A stretch of DNA of 47,801 nt from Caballeronia mineralivorans PML1(12) (lineage in GTDB: Bacteria; Pseudomonadota; Gammaproteobacteria; Burkholderiales; Burkholderiaceae): the NCBI RefSeq assembly GCF_001028175.1, contig NZ_AEJF01000236.1:1-47801 (forward strand), given 5' to 3'. The notes under the pieces were generated by a model that was not told the DNA's origin, did no database searches, and saw only the letters and a list, made by a program, of their open reading frames with translations. How positions within the stretch are numbered: position 1 is the first letter of the stretch; each line of letters opens with the position of its first letter. The position numbers and the translations under genes were made by a program. Of this stretch, positions 1 to 9,085 are shown piece after piece.

Positions 1-39
1 CCCGGTGCGGCGGCCGTTGCGCGCCCCTCGAAACAATGA
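1..39 (+). CDS. 3' end of an upstream gene (partial)
   Basis: Reading from base 1 in frame gives about twelve codons without a stop, then TGA at 37-39, just ahead of the ribosome-binding region of the next gene. This fits the tail of a gene cut by the window edge. The residues (Pro, Gly, Ala, Ala, Ala, Val, Ala, Arg, Pro, Ser, Lys, Gln) are too few to name a product. It could be chance. Confidence 0.25.
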   Translation, partial: PGAAAVARPSKQ

Positions 40-53
40 GGACGATCTGAAAT

Positions 54-1337
54 ATGGTAATTGCACGAAGTCTGCGCGCGCTCGATTGGCTGAACTTCTT
101 CGTCGCGAATGTGCAGACCGGCTTTGGGCCGTTCATCGCTTCCTATCTCGCCGCGAACAAATGGACGCAAGGCGAGATCGGGCTGATGCTGAGCGTCGGC
201 ACGATCAGCGCGATGGCGAGCCAGTTGCCGGCCGGCGCGCTCGTCGATGCGCTGCGTAACAAGAAAGGCGCCGCCGCCGCCGCGATCATCGCGATCATTG
301 TGGCGGCGTTGTTGCTCGGTGCGAGCCCGACGTTTGTCGCGGTGTTCGCGGCCGAAGTACTGCACGGGTTTGCCAGTTGCATGCTCGTCCCCGCGATGGC
401 CGCAATCTCGCTCGCCCTCGTCTCACGCGCCGATCTCGGCAACCGGCTCGGGCGCAATGCGCGCTGGGCATCGATAGGCAGTGCGCTCACAGCCGCGTTG
501 ATGGGCGTGTTCGGGGAGTACCTGTCGCTGCGTTCGGTGTTTTTCCTGACCGCGGCACTCGCGCTGCCCGCGCTCGTCGCGCTGAACATGATCCATCACG
601 AGATGGCGCCCGTCGTGCCGCGCATGAAAAAAGCCGCGGCGAAAGCGGGGGCGAGCATCGCTGAAGCGGTAAGCGCGGCTGGAGCCGAACGGCCCGAGAG
701 CCTGCGCGATCTGGTGCGCGATCCGCGGCTGCTGACCTTCGCGGCGTGCGTGGTGCTGTTCCACTTGTCGAATGCGGCGATGCTCAACCTCGCCGCCGGC
801 GAAGTTACCGCGCACATGGGCGACAACGTTCAACTCGTAATTGCCGCGTGCATCATCGTGCCGCAGTTCATCGTGGCGGGGTTGTCGCCGTGGGTCGGAC
901 GGCAAGCGCAAAACTGGGGACGGCGCCCGGTGCTGATCCTTGGCTTCGCAGCGTTGCCGTTACGCGCGTTGTTGTTCGCGGCCGTGAGCAGCGCGAGCAG
1001 CCCTTATCTGCTGGTGCCGGTGCAGATGCTCGACGGTATCAGCGCCGCCGTATTCGGCGTGATGCTGCCGCTGATCGCCGCCGACGTGGCCGGCGGCAAG
1101 GGCCGGTACAACTTGTGTATAGGATTCTTCGGGCTGGCAGCGGGCGTTGGGGCGACGCTGAGCACGGCTATCGCCGGGTTCGTGGCAGACAAGTTCGGCG
1201 TGAACACCAGTTTCTTTGGACTCGCCGCCGCGGGTGCGCTCGCCGTGGCGCTGGTATGGCTCGCCATGCCGGAGACACGCGACGCCGCCGCGAATGAGGA
1301 AGCCGCCAAGGAAAAGGAAGCAACGCCCGCAGCGTGA
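54..1337 (+). CDS. MFS transporter
   Basis: This is a 427-residue inner-membrane carrier of the major facilitator superfamily. About twelve hydrophobic segments fall in two halves, with a charged loop (about residues 190-225) between them. The first inter-helix loop carries a degenerate MFS signature (Gly-Ala-Leu-Val-Asp-Ala-Leu-Arg, about residue 61). The C-terminus is a charged Ala/Glu/Lys tail. The ATG at 54 follows a GAGGA-like ribosome site. The substrate cannot be read from sequence. It converges on the CoA-transferase gene with a hairpin between them and may belong with the gene cut by the left edge. Confidence 0.85.
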   Translation: MVIARSLRALDWLNFFVANVQTGFGPFIASYLAANKWTQGEIGLMLSVGTISAMASQLPAGALVDALRNKKGAAAAAIIAIIVAALLLGASPTFVAVFAAEVLHGFASCMLVPAMAAISLALVSRADLGNRLGRNARWASIGSALTAALMGVFGEYLSLRSVFFLTAALALPALVALNMIHHEMAPVVPRMKKAAAKAGASIAEAVSAAGAERPESLRDLVRDPRLLTFAACVVLFHLSNAAMLNLAAGEVTAHMGDNVQLVIAACIIVPQFIVAGLSPWVGRQAQNWGRRPVLILGFAALPLRALLFAAVSSASSPYLLVPVQMLDGISAAVFGVMLPLIAADVAGGKGRYNLCIGFFGLAAGVGATLSTAIAGFVADKFGVNTSFFGLAAAGALAVALVWLAMPETRDAAANEEAAKEKEATPAA

Positions 1338-1349
1338 GCCAAAAGTTGA

Positions 1350-1374
1350 ACGCGCTGGCTTCAGCCCAGCGCGT
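1350..1374. terminator. Hairpin between convergent genes
   Basis: A 9-bp perfect stem (1350-1358 with 1366-1374) and a 7-base loop lie across the stop codon of the CoA-transferase gene. In the minus direction it is followed by TTCAACTTTT, a weak U-rich tail, so it may end that transcript and slow the one coming from the left. The T-tract is poor. Confidence 0.4.
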
Positions 1375-2572
1375 GCTCATGCTGCAAGACCACCTGCGAC
1401 GTCAGCCACGCATCGATTTGCTCGTCTGAAAAACCATATTCGCCCAGCACGCCGATCGTGTGTTCGCCCAGCATGGGCGGCGGCATGCGAACCGAACCTT
1501 CGGTCATCTCGCTCATCCTGATCGCGCTCGCCACCTGCTTCAACTGGCCTATCGTGCTGTGCGCCACTTCTTCGACCAGCCCACAGTGGACAACCTGAGG
1601 ATCGGCGAATACGTCTTCCAGGTTATTGATGGGACCGGCCGGAATGCCGAGCCTTCTCAATTCGCCAGTCCACTCGGCGCGAGTCCGCGTACGCAGTTTT
1701 GTATCGATAACCTCCTTGAGCGCCTCGCGGTGCTGCATGCGCTGCTCGTTGGTCACGAAACGCGGATCGGCCATGATGTGTTCGAGCCCAAGCAGTTCGC
1801 AGAGCTTGACCCACATGTCCGGCGTACCCGGCGCCAGATTCAGCGCACCGTCCTGCGCCTCGAAAACCCCATACGGCGCAATCACCGGATGATGATTACC
1901 GGTCGGCTCGGGTATCTCGCCGGCGCTCAGAAAACGCTGGCCCTGAACGCCCAGCATGGCTACGAGCCCCGACAGCAGCGAACTCTCGACGCGCTGTCCG
2001 CGGTTGGTCACTTGACGTGAGAGCAGAGCGGCGAGGACGCCCATTGCGGTCCACATTCCGGCGGTCATGTCGCCGATCGCAATGCCCACGCGCGTGGGTC
2101 CGGCCTCGGGCATGCCGGTGAGGCTCATGAGACCCGAGTACCCTTGCGCGACCTGATCGAAGCCGGGCCAGTTTGCGGCCGGACCGGAGCGGCCGTAGCC
2201 TGTGATGTTTCCATAGACGAGCCGCGGATTAAGCGCCGATAGCGTCTCATAACCCAGCCCCATGCTCTCCATCGTGCCCGTCTTGAAGTTTTCCAGGACC
2301 ACGTCGGCGGTGCTGGCCATGTTGCGCAGTAAATCGAGCGCAGCGGGTTTGCGAAAATCCACCGCGATGCCGCGCTTGTTGCGATTGCACGAAAGGTAGT
2401 AAGCGCTGATCCCGCCGGCAAAAGGTCCCCAGGTCCTAACCATGTCGCCGCTTGGCGCGGGCTCCACCTTGATGACGTCGGCCCCGAGATCGCCGAGGAT
2501 CATCGAACAAAAAGGACCCGCGAGCGCGCGTGTCAAATCCAGCACCTTGACTCCCTGCAACGGCAATGCCAT
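1361..2572 (-). CDS. CaiB/BaiF family (family III) CoA-transferase
   Basis: This 403-residue protein has the usual length and layout of family III CoA-transferases, which move CoA between carboxylic acids. The N-terminus has the family's Leu-Asp-Leu-Thr-Arg...Ala-Gly-Pro block (residues 11-20). The nucleotide-like fold segment Gly-Asp-Leu-Gly-Ala-Asp-Val-Ile-Lys-Val-Glu follows. Asp168, in Ile-Gly-Asp-Met-Thr-Ala-Gly, matches the aspartate that forms the acyl-anhydride intermediate in formyl-CoA transferase. The ATG is preceded by GGAGGGG. Its neighbours, a LysR regulator, an MFS carrier and a crotonase-fold protein, suggest uptake and CoA activation of an organic acid. The acid is unknown. 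The family is certain. Confidence 0.9.
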   Translation of the reverse strand: MALPLQGVKVLDLTRALAGPFCSMILGDLGADVIKVEPAPSGDMVRTWGPFAGGISAYYLSCNRNKRGIAVDFRKPAALDLLRNMASTADVVLENFKTGTMESMGLGYETLSALNPRLVYGNITGYGRSGPAANWPGFDQVAQGYSGLMSLTGMPEAGPTRVGIAIGDMTAGMWTAMGVLAALLSRQVTNRGQRVESSLLSGLVAMLGVQGQRFLSAGEIPEPTGNHHPVIAPYGVFEAQDGALNLAPGTPDMWVKLCELLGLEHIMADPRFVTNEQRMQHREALKEVIDTKLRTRTRAEWTGELRRLGIPAGPINNLEDVFADPQVVHCGLVEEVAHSTIGQLKQVASAIRMSEMTEGSVRMPPPMLGEHTIGVLGEYGFSDEQIDAWLTSQVVLQHEHALG

Positions 2573-2749
2573 GTCCCCTCCGTATATCTGCTTGCGGCGG
2601 CGCTGGCTTCGATAATGTTTTTATCAACCAGCGCACGCTTGGAGCGGACACGATAGACGGCCGCCGTGCAGATGAAAAATACGGATTGACGATGGTTCAA
2701 TCACATTGCGCTATGGAGTCTTCTGGAACGTGCGTGCCCGGAGAGACGC

Positions 2750-3691
2750 TCAGGCTTCGTCCAGTGCGGGCAGACTGCGGGCACCGGGCCATGCGCCCGG
2801 TGCGAGGCGGCGTTGTACGTCCTGAATGATCAGCGACTGAACGATTTCGCCCGCCGGTGTGAGCGGCAACGATTCCGCATGGCACAGCCACAGATCCCGC
2901 TGCCATTCGTCGCCGTCAAGCGGTGTTGCTATCAATCGCCCTGCTGTTACCTGTTCGTGCACGGCGGACCAGGGCAGCACAGTTGCCCCCACGCCTCTCT
3001 CGACCCATGAAACCAGCATGGAAGTAGCGTTGACGACAGCAACAAGGTTGTAGTCGAGCCGCGCTGCCGCGAAAGCCCGGTCGAGTTTCGTCCGGACGAT
3101 ATTCGGCGGACTGATGAGCACCAGCGGCAGGCGCGCCAGTTCGGCAAGGCTGCACGTGGGTCCTATGTCCGCCATGTCGGGATGACGTATGAGGAACAAC
3201 TGCTCGTTGAGCAAGGGCGTGCGTATCAGTCCGCGAACCGGCTGATCGAGGACGACGATCGCAAGATCGACCCGGCCGAGCAAAACGAGTCCGTGCAATT
3301 CCGACGACGAGCTCTCGGTCAGCTCCAGGATGATGCCCGGGTAGCGGTCGCGCAGCTCCTGCACGACATCGATCGCAATCAGATGCGCGGTGCTGTGCGG
3401 CATGCCGACCGCGACCGTCCCGTTCGGCTGGCGCGCATGCTGCGAGAGCAGCAACTTCGTGTTGTCGGCCTGACGCACAAGCCCCTTCGCATGCCGGTAA
3501 AGCAACTCTCCCGACGGCGTCACCTTCACGCCCTGGACGCTGCGGCTGAACAGGCGCACGCCCAGCTCCTCTTCAAGATTCTTGATATGCAGGCTCAGCG
3601 CGGGCTGCGCGATACACAAGGTTTCGGCCGCCCGCGTAATGCTCCCCGACTCGACGATCGACAGGAAATACCTCAACTGCTTCAGGTCCAT
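2750..3691 (-). CDS. LysR-type transcriptional regulator
   Basis: A 313-residue LysR regulator. An N-terminal winged helix-turn-helix (about residues 1-60, opening Met-Asp-Leu-Lys-Gln-Leu-Arg-Tyr-Phe and including Thr-Arg-Ala-Ala-Glu-Thr-Leu...Gln-Pro-Ala-Leu-Ser) is followed by a co-inducer-binding domain. It is divergent from the MFS gene starting at 3859 and lies upstream of the CoA-transferase gene on the same strand. By the usual LysR arrangement it probably controls both from the 3692-3858 interval. The effector is unknown. Confidence 0.9.
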   Translation of the reverse strand: MDLKQLRYFLSIVESGSITRAAETLCIAQPALSLHIKNLEEELGVRLFSRSVQGVKVTPSGELLYRHAKGLVRQADNTKLLLSQHARQPNGTVAVGMPHSTAHLIAIDVVQELRDRYPGIILELTESSSSELHGLVLLGRVDLAIVVLDQPVRGLIRTPLLNEQLFLIRHPDMADIGPTCSLAELARLPLVLISPPNIVRTKLDRAFAAARLDYNLVAVVNATSMLVSWVERGVGATVLPWSAVHEQVTAGRLIATPLDGDEWQRDLWLCHAESLPLTPAGEIVQSLIIQDVQRRLAPGAWPGARSLPALDEA

Positions 3692-3858
3692 CGATCACTC
3701 TCCTGGCTTTATCGTCCATAACAAAAACACTATGGATGGATCGTAATTCAATATTTCCACGATGTCGCGCCTGCCGCTTATATTGCCCTTGGGCCCATGG
3801 AAGGGGCGTCCCTTCGCCGCTTGCCAAGGACCCGATAAAAATAGCCAAGGAGACAGGA

Positions 3859-5172
3859 GTGAACTCATCGAGTCGCGCCATCGGCGAAACGCTGCCGCGT
3901 AAAACGACGCTCAATCGCGAGCAGATCATTGGTTTCTGGGCGGCATGGTCGGGCTGGACGCTCGATGGCATGGACTCCGTAATCTTTGCGCTCGTGCTCG
4001 TTCCGGCGTTGAAGGAATTGCTGCCGTTGTCGGGATTTGCCGCGACGCCGAGCGTGATCGGCCTGGCCGGATCGCTGATGTTCGCGTTGTTCCTGGTCGG
4101 CTGGGGTTTCTCGTACATCTGGGGGCCGCTTGCGGACCGCTTCGGCCGCGTGCGGGTACTCGCGGCCACGACCGTGTTCTATGCGGTTTTTACCGGGCTC
4201 GCGGCTATTTCGCATAACGTCTGGGAGCTCGCGATCTTTCGCTTTCTCGCGGGCGTCGGCGTTGGCGGCGAATGGGCGCTCGCGGGCACCTATGTTGCGG
4301 AAGCTTGGCCCGAGGACCGGCGGCGTGCGGGTGCGGGTTATCTTCAAACGGGCTATTACGCGGGATTTTTCCTGGCCTCGGCGCTCAACTATACGATCGG
4401 CACGCGCTATGGCTGGCGTGTCATGTTCCTGTGCGGCTTGTTCCCTGTCGTGGTCGCGCTGTACACCATGCTCAAAGTCCGTGAACCACGCAAATGGCAA
4501 CGCACGCACGGGGACGCGCCCGCTGCCGTGCCCAGCAAACGGCCTTTACGCGATATTTTCTCGCGGCCGTACCGCCAGCGAACCATCGTCAATTCGGTTC
4601 TCGTGACCATCGCCATTCTTGGGCTCTGGGGCGGCTCGATCTATCTGCCGACAGCGGTTATCCAGTTGGCGGAGAGGCAAGGAATCGATGCCATCACCGC
4701 GATCAAACTGGCCTCCGCGACGACCGCTATTTTTTCGATTGGTACGATCATCGGCTGCCTGGTGTTGCCGTTCCTGGCTGACCGATTTGGCCGCCGTCCG
4801 ACGCTTGCCGCCTACTATGCGACGGCGGCACTGTTCCTGGTTGCAGGATTTGGCTGGGCGTTCTACCTTCAGGCAGGGCTCGTTCCGTTCATGATCCTGG
4901 CGTTTTTCATCGGCCTGGGCGGCGGTAACGCGGCCATGTACGCGTTATGGTTGCCCGAGCAGTATCCGACCTCGATCCGCGCAACTGCGTTTGCTTTTTC
5001 GACATCGATCGGGCGGTTTTTCGCGGCGGGCGTCAGTCTGTGCCTGGGCGTCGCAGTGAATCATTTTGGAACGCTGGGCGTACCGGTTGCGCTGACCGCG
5101 TCGTTGTTTATTGTTGGAATCATTACGTTGCGATGGGCCATGGAGACACGGGGCGCGCCTTTGCCCGATTGA
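3859..5172 (+). CDS. MFS transporter, organic-acid type
   Basis: A 12-helix major facilitator carrier. I chose the GTG at 3859 (437 residues) because AAGGAG lies seven bases upstream. An in-frame ATG at 3736 would add 41 residues unlike the family. Two MFS loop signatures are visible: Trp-Gly-Pro-Leu-Ala-Asp-Arg-Phe-Gly-Arg after helix 2 and Leu-Ala-Asp-Arg-Phe-Gly-Arg-Arg in the second half. Gly-Gly-Glu-Trp in the fourth-fifth helix region is typical of the sugar/aromatic-acid:H+ symporter branch. It is divergent from the LysR gene and only 54 bases ahead of the crotonase-fold gene, so the two are probably cotranscribed. Confidence 0.85.
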   Translation: MNSSSRAIGETLPRKTTLNREQIIGFWAAWSGWTLDGMDSVIFALVLVPALKELLPLSGFAATPSVIGLAGSLMFALFLVGWGFSYIWGPLADRFGRVRVLAATTVFYAVFTGLAAISHNVWELAIFRFLAGVGVGGEWALAGTYVAEAWPEDRRRAGAGYLQTGYYAGFFLASALNYTIGTRYGWRVMFLCGLFPVVVALYTMLKVREPRKWQRTHGDAPAAVPSKRPLRDIFSRPYRQRTIVNSVLVTIAILGLWGGSIYLPTAVIQLAERQGIDAITAIKLASATTAIFSIGTIIGCLVLPFLADRFGRRPTLAAYYATAALFLVAGFGWAFYLQAGLVPFMILAFFIGLGGGNAAMYALWLPEQYPTSIRATAFAFSTSIGRFFAAGVSLCLGVAVNHFGTLGVPVALTASLFIVGIITLRWAMETRGAPLPD

Positions 5173-5226
5173 TCGATATTCATGGTTTGCCAGTATGCAA
5201 CTCAGAACTTACTTTCGATACGAGAC

Positions 5227-5970
5227 ATGACGAATACCAGCATGGCCCACGGTTTTTCCTGTTCGCGGCACGAAGGCGTCGTCACGATCCAGCTCACACG
5301 TGTGGAACAACATAACCGCATTGATCCCGCCGACCTTGCCGGGCTCAGGGAAACGATCGCGTTAATTGCAAGCGATGAAACTGCCATAGCGCTGGTGATA
5401 ACCGGAACCGGTGCGGTCACGTTCAGTTCGGGCTATACCTTGTCGGCGCTGGCAGAAGGCAATATAGACGATTCGTTCGAGAGCTTTTTGAACGAACTCG
5501 AGGCGTGCCCGGTGCCCACTGTCTGCGCGCTCAACGGCAGCGTCTATGGCGGTGCGACGGACCTTGCGTTGTGCTGCGATGTCAGGATCGGCGTTGAAGG
5601 GTCGCGCATGTTCATGCCGGCGGCGCGCATCGGCTTGCATTACTACCCGGACGGCATGCGTCGATACGTCCGCGAGTTGGGACTGGCTCAGGCGAAACGG
5701 CTCTTCCTCACCGGTATGACGATGGACGCGCCCGAGATGCTGCGCATCGGCTTCCTGACGGAGCTCGTCAAACCCGAAGAGCTGGTGGCGCGCACGGCGG
5801 AATATGTCGATGCACTTCGCGCATGTGAGTCCAACGTCGTACGGTCAATGAAGCGTCAACTGACCGCGATCGCGGAGGGCGATGCATCGAAAGCCACCGA
5901 TAGAACCGCCTACGAGCGTTCGCTTCAGAGTCCGGTCATCGCTCAACGCATCAAGCAACGCCGGAGCTAA
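5227..5970 (+). CDS. Enoyl-CoA hydratase/isomerase (crotonase) family protein with altered active site
   Basis: A 247-residue crotonase-fold protein that should bind an acyl-CoA. The oxyanion-hole region reads Ala-Leu-Asn-Gly-Ser-Val-Tyr-Gly-Gly-Ala-Thr-Asp-Leu. In hydratases two glutamates, 20 residues apart (Glu144 and Glu164 in the rat enzyme), add water. The matching positions here are Asp112 and Ala132, so ordinary hydratase chemistry is unlikely. Isomerase, hydrolase or decarboxylase activity is possible. The start is uncertain: ATG 5182, 5227 or 5242 are all in frame. I prefer 5227. The gene follows the MFS gene and ends one base from the stop of a convergent oxidoreductase gene. Confidence 0.8.
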   Translation: MTNTSMAHGFSCSRHEGVVTIQLTRVEQHNRIDPADLAGLRETIALIASDETAIALVITGTGAVTFSSGYTLSALAEGNIDDSFESFLNELEACPVPTVCALNGSVYGGATDLALCCDVRIGVEGSRMFMPAARIGLHYYPDGMRRYVRELGLAQAKRLFLTGMTMDAPEMLRIGFLTELVKPEELVARTAEYVDALRACESNVVRSMKRQLTAIAEGDASKATDRTAYERSLQSPVIAQRIKQRRS

Positions 5971-5971
5971 A

Positions 5972-7357
5972 TCATTGCAACGGTTTCAGCATTCCCAGCA
6001 ACGTCGGAATCAACTCGCTGACGGTCGGATGAATATGCATCGCGCGTTGCAGCGTGGTGTACGGCGCGTCGGCATTCATGATGTCGATGAAGGTATGGAT
6101 GGCTTCATCGGCTTCTATACCAAGCATCGCGGCGCCAAGTATCTTCTTCGTTCCGGCATCGACCAGCACCTTCATGAAACCGTCGGTCTCGCCGCGTTCT
6201 CGTGCCCGGCCGACGCGCGACATCGGCATGGTGGCGATCAGTGCGGGCCGGCCGTCGCGGCGCACGTCGGTCTCGCTCAACCCCGCGCGCGCGAACGGCG
6301 GATCGACAAAAACTGCATAGCACATGATGCGTGAATCCACGCTGCGCGTTTCGCCATCGACCACATTCGACGCGATGATTTCATAATCGTTGTACGACGT
6401 ATGCGTGAACGCGCCGCGGCCGTTGACATCGCCAAGCGCCCAGATGCCGTCGGTTTTCGTGCGAAGCTCGCCGTCCACATCGATCAAGCCGTGCTTGTTC
6501 AACACGATGCCCGCTTGGTCCAGCCCCAGGTCATCCGTATTCGGCGTGCGTCCGGTCGCGAACAACAAATGCGAGGCATCGATGCTCTTCTGATCTTTCA
6601 ACATGATCCGAACGCCCTTGCCCGCCGGTTCGACCTTCGACGTCTCCGTGTTGAACAAAAACTCCACCCCCTCCCGCGACAGGACCTTCTGAATCTGTTC
6701 AGCGAAGTCCTTATCCTCGCGCGCGAGCACACGATCGCCTCTGACAAGCATGCTCACGCGGCTGCCGAAACGCCGGAACATCTGCGCGAATTCCAGCGCG
6801 ATATAACTCCCGCCGACAATTGCCAGATGCTCCGGCAATTCGGTCAATTCGAGGATGGTGGAATTCGTAAGATGTGAAATGCTCGCCAGCCCGTCGATAT
6901 CCGGCACGGTCGCGCGTGTTCCCGTGTTGATGAAGATCGCGTCAGCATCCAACTCGTGTTGCTGGCCGTCGTGGCCCTGCACGCTGATGGAATGCGCGCC
7001 CGTGAACCGGGCGTGACCGTTGAGCACCGTCACGCCCGGCGTGCTGCGCAACCACTTCTCCACGCCGTTGCGGGACCCTGCAATCACCTCGTCCTTACGC
7101 GCCTTGACCCGCGCCAGATCCACTCGCACCTCGCCTTCCACGATCACGCCGTACTCGCCTGCATGACGCGCGACATGCGCCGCACGGGCGCTCGCCACGT
7201 AGGTCTTGGTCGGCGTGCAACCCACGTTCACGCAGGTTCCCCCGAACAGATGCCGCTCGATCACGGCCGTGCGCTTGCCGCTCTCGGCGAGCTTGACGCC
7301 TAGCGGGCCACCGCCTTGTCCTGTGCCGATCACGATGGCGTCGAAGTGTTGTGACAT
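5972..7357 (-). CDS. FAD-dependent pyridine nucleotide-disulfide oxidoreductase
   Basis: A 461-residue class I flavin disulfide reductase of the mercuric reductase/dihydrolipoamide dehydrogenase group. Visible parts are an N-terminal FAD-binding Gly-Thr-Gly-Gln-Gly-Gly (residues 11-16), the redox pair Cys42/Cys47 in Gly-Gly-Thr-Cys-Val-Asn-Val-Gly-Cys-Thr-Pro-Thr-Lys, a second nucleotide site Ile-Val-Gly-Gly-Ser-Tyr-Ile-Ala near residue 180, the FAD-binding Ala-Leu-Gly-Asp-Val near 310, and the C-terminal dimerisation motif His-Ile-His-Pro-Thr-Val-Ser-Glu. There is no N-terminal heavy-metal domain and no C-terminal Cys pair, so mercury reduction is not supported. The true substrate is unknown. 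It is divergent from the aldehyde dehydrogenase operon. Confidence 0.85.
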   Translation of the reverse strand: MSQHFDAIVIGTGQGGGPLGVKLAESGKRTAVIERHLFGGTCVNVGCTPTKTYVASARAAHVARHAGEYGVIVEGEVRVDLARVKARKDEVIAGSRNGVEKWLRSTPGVTVLNGHARFTGAHSISVQGHDGQQHELDADAIFINTGTRATVPDIDGLASISHLTNSTILELTELPEHLAIVGGSYIALEFAQMFRRFGSRVSMLVRGDRVLAREDKDFAEQIQKVLSREGVEFLFNTETSKVEPAGKGVRIMLKDQKSIDASHLLFATGRTPNTDDLGLDQAGIVLNKHGLIDVDGELRTKTDGIWALGDVNGRGAFTHTSYNDYEIIASNVVDGETRSVDSRIMCYAVFVDPPFARAGLSETDVRRDGRPALIATMPMSRVGRARERGETDGFMKVLVDAGTKKILGAAMLGIEADEAIHTFIDIMNADAPYTTLQRAMHIHPTVSELIPTLLGMLKPLQ

Positions 7358-7593
7358 GCGAGTCTCCCCAGTGAAATGTCAGACCGGATCAATGCGGATC
7401 AGTGAACAAACGTTGCGTTTTCGCATGGTAGCTCGCCATGGGCCATCGCGCTGCACGACACGCCGGTCGTTCAGTGCGTTTTTCGCATGCACGGGTCGAG
7501 ATTTAATCGCTTGTGGCCGAGTGTCGCGCCGATAAAACTACCGCCATTCACGTCGCGGACGGCCGCGACGCTTCACCTTCCCTGGCAATCACG

Positions 7594-9018
7594 ATGCGCA
7601 CCTACCGTAATTTCATCGACGGCCGTTTTGTCGAGCCGCAATCCGATTCTTTCGCCGAAGTCGATAATCCCGCCACGTCGGCCATCATCGCGCGCGTCAC
7701 GCTGGCCTCGCAGAACGACGCGCTGAGCGCGGTCGAAGCCGCATCGCGTGCACAAAAGAAGTGGCGTGCGCTGACGGCTATTGAACGGGGCGAGCATCTG
7801 CGCCGTTTCGCCGATGCAATTGTTGAACGCGCGCCGCAGATTGGCGCAGCGCTCGCGCTGGAGTCCGGCAAGAGCGTAGCCGATTCGGAGAACGAAGCTC
7901 GCTACGCTGCGGATATCACGCGTTTTCACGCGGAATGGGCGCGCAGGATTGAAGGCGAACTCATCCCCAGCGATACCCCGAACGAAAACCTCGTCCTGCA
8001 TCGCGAGCCGATTGGTGTCGTGGCTTGTCTGATTCCGTTCAACTACCCCGTCTACACGCTGCTGCGCAAGGTTGCGCCCGCGTTGATCACGGGTAATGCG
8101 GTTGTCGTGCGGCCGAGCAATAACACGCCGGCGTCCGCCTTCGAAATCGCCGAGGCAGCGCTGCAAGCGGGCATGCCCGCAGGCATTTTCAATGTCCTGG
8201 CAATGGACCACGCGACCGCGGGCACCGTCTGCACGCATCCCGCAGTGGGAATGATTACGCTGACCGGCAGCGTGAGCGCGGGGCGCATCGTGCTGGATTA
8301 TTGCAAGGCGAATATCGCCAAGCCTTCGCTCGAACTCGGCGGCAAGGCGCCCGCGATCATCGAACCCGATGCCGATCTTGAGGCGGCAGCGAGCGCCATC
8401 GTGGCGTCGAAGACAACACATTGCGGGCAATTGTGCACCGCGATGGAACGCGTCTACGTCCACGCCAGCGTGCACGATCGTTTCGTGGAACTGTTGCGCA
8501 CGAAGATGCATGCGGTGAGTTTCGGCGACCGTGCGCAAGACGCATCGAAGATGGGTCCGCTTGTCAGTCGCTCGGCTCAACGCAACATTCACGCAATGGT
8601 CGAACGCGCCATCGCCGAAGGTGCAACGGTCGCCACCGGCGGTACCTCGCCCGACGGTCCAGGCTATTTCTATCCGCCAACGCTGCTGGTCAATTGCCGC
8701 CACGACATGGAAATCGTGCGTGAGGAAATCTTCGGGCCGGTGCTGCCGGTGATCTCGTACGACACGCTCGACGACGCCCTCGCCATGGCGAACGATCATC
8801 AATACGGCTTGTCTTCGGTGCTTTACACCGAGAACTATCGCACGGCAATGCGCGTGGCCAACGAGATCGAAGCCGGCGAACTGTATGTGAACCGCACGCC
8901 CGCCGATCCGTACCAGGGCTTTCACGCAGGCTGGAAACGCTCCGGCCTCGGCGGCGATGACGGCAAGCACGGCATGCTCGAATTCACGCAGACGCGTCTT
9001 GTCATCATGAAGTACTGA
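7594..9018 (+). CDS. NAD(P)-dependent aldehyde dehydrogenase, AldA-like
   Basis: A 474-residue aldehyde dehydrogenase that oxidises an aldehyde to its acid. Catalytic features are present: Asn150 in Ile-Pro-Phe-Asn-Tyr-Pro, Glu247 in Leu-Glu-Leu-Gly-Gly-Lys, and the nucleophile Cys281 in Gly-Gln-Leu-Cys-Thr-Ala. The sequence resembles the lactaldehyde/glycolaldehyde dehydrogenase branch around E. coli AldA. The cofactor loop is unusual: the common Lys-Pro-Ser-Glu reads Arg173-Pro-Ser-Asn176. The ATG at 7594 gives a family-like N-terminus. An in-frame GTG at 7513 would add 27 unsupported residues. It is the first gene of an operon with an MFS carrier, an enolase-superfamily protein and a GMC oxidoreductase. 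Confidence 0.88.
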   Translation: MRTYRNFIDGRFVEPQSDSFAEVDNPATSAIIARVTLASQNDALSAVEAASRAQKKWRALTAIERGEHLRRFADAIVERAPQIGAALALESGKSVADSENEARYAADITRFHAEWARRIEGELIPSDTPNENLVLHREPIGVVACLIPFNYPVYTLLRKVAPALITGNAVVVRPSNNTPASAFEIAEAALQAGMPAGIFNVLAMDHATAGTVCTHPAVGMITLTGSVSAGRIVLDYCKANIAKPSLELGGKAPAIIEPDADLEAAASAIVASKTTHCGQLCTAMERVYVHASVHDRFVELLRTKMHAVSFGDRAQDASKMGPLVSRSAQRNIHAMVERAIAEGATVATGGTSPDGPGYFYPPTLLVNCRHDMEIVREEIFGPVLPVISYDTLDDALAMANDHQYGLSSVLYTENYRTAMRVANEIEAGELYVNRTPADPYQGFHAGWKRSGLGGDDGKHGMLEFTQTRLVIMKY

Positions 9019-9085
9019 GACCTCAACACTCACTCGCACATCTATAAAAACGGCGTTCCTGGCGAACAGCCGAAGGAGACTCATT

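Noticed and set aside
5972..7357. Mercuric reductase
   Set aside because: The fold and redox Cys pair fit the wider family, but the N-terminal metal domain and the C-terminal vicinal cysteines needed for mercury reduction are absent, and no mer genes are nearby.
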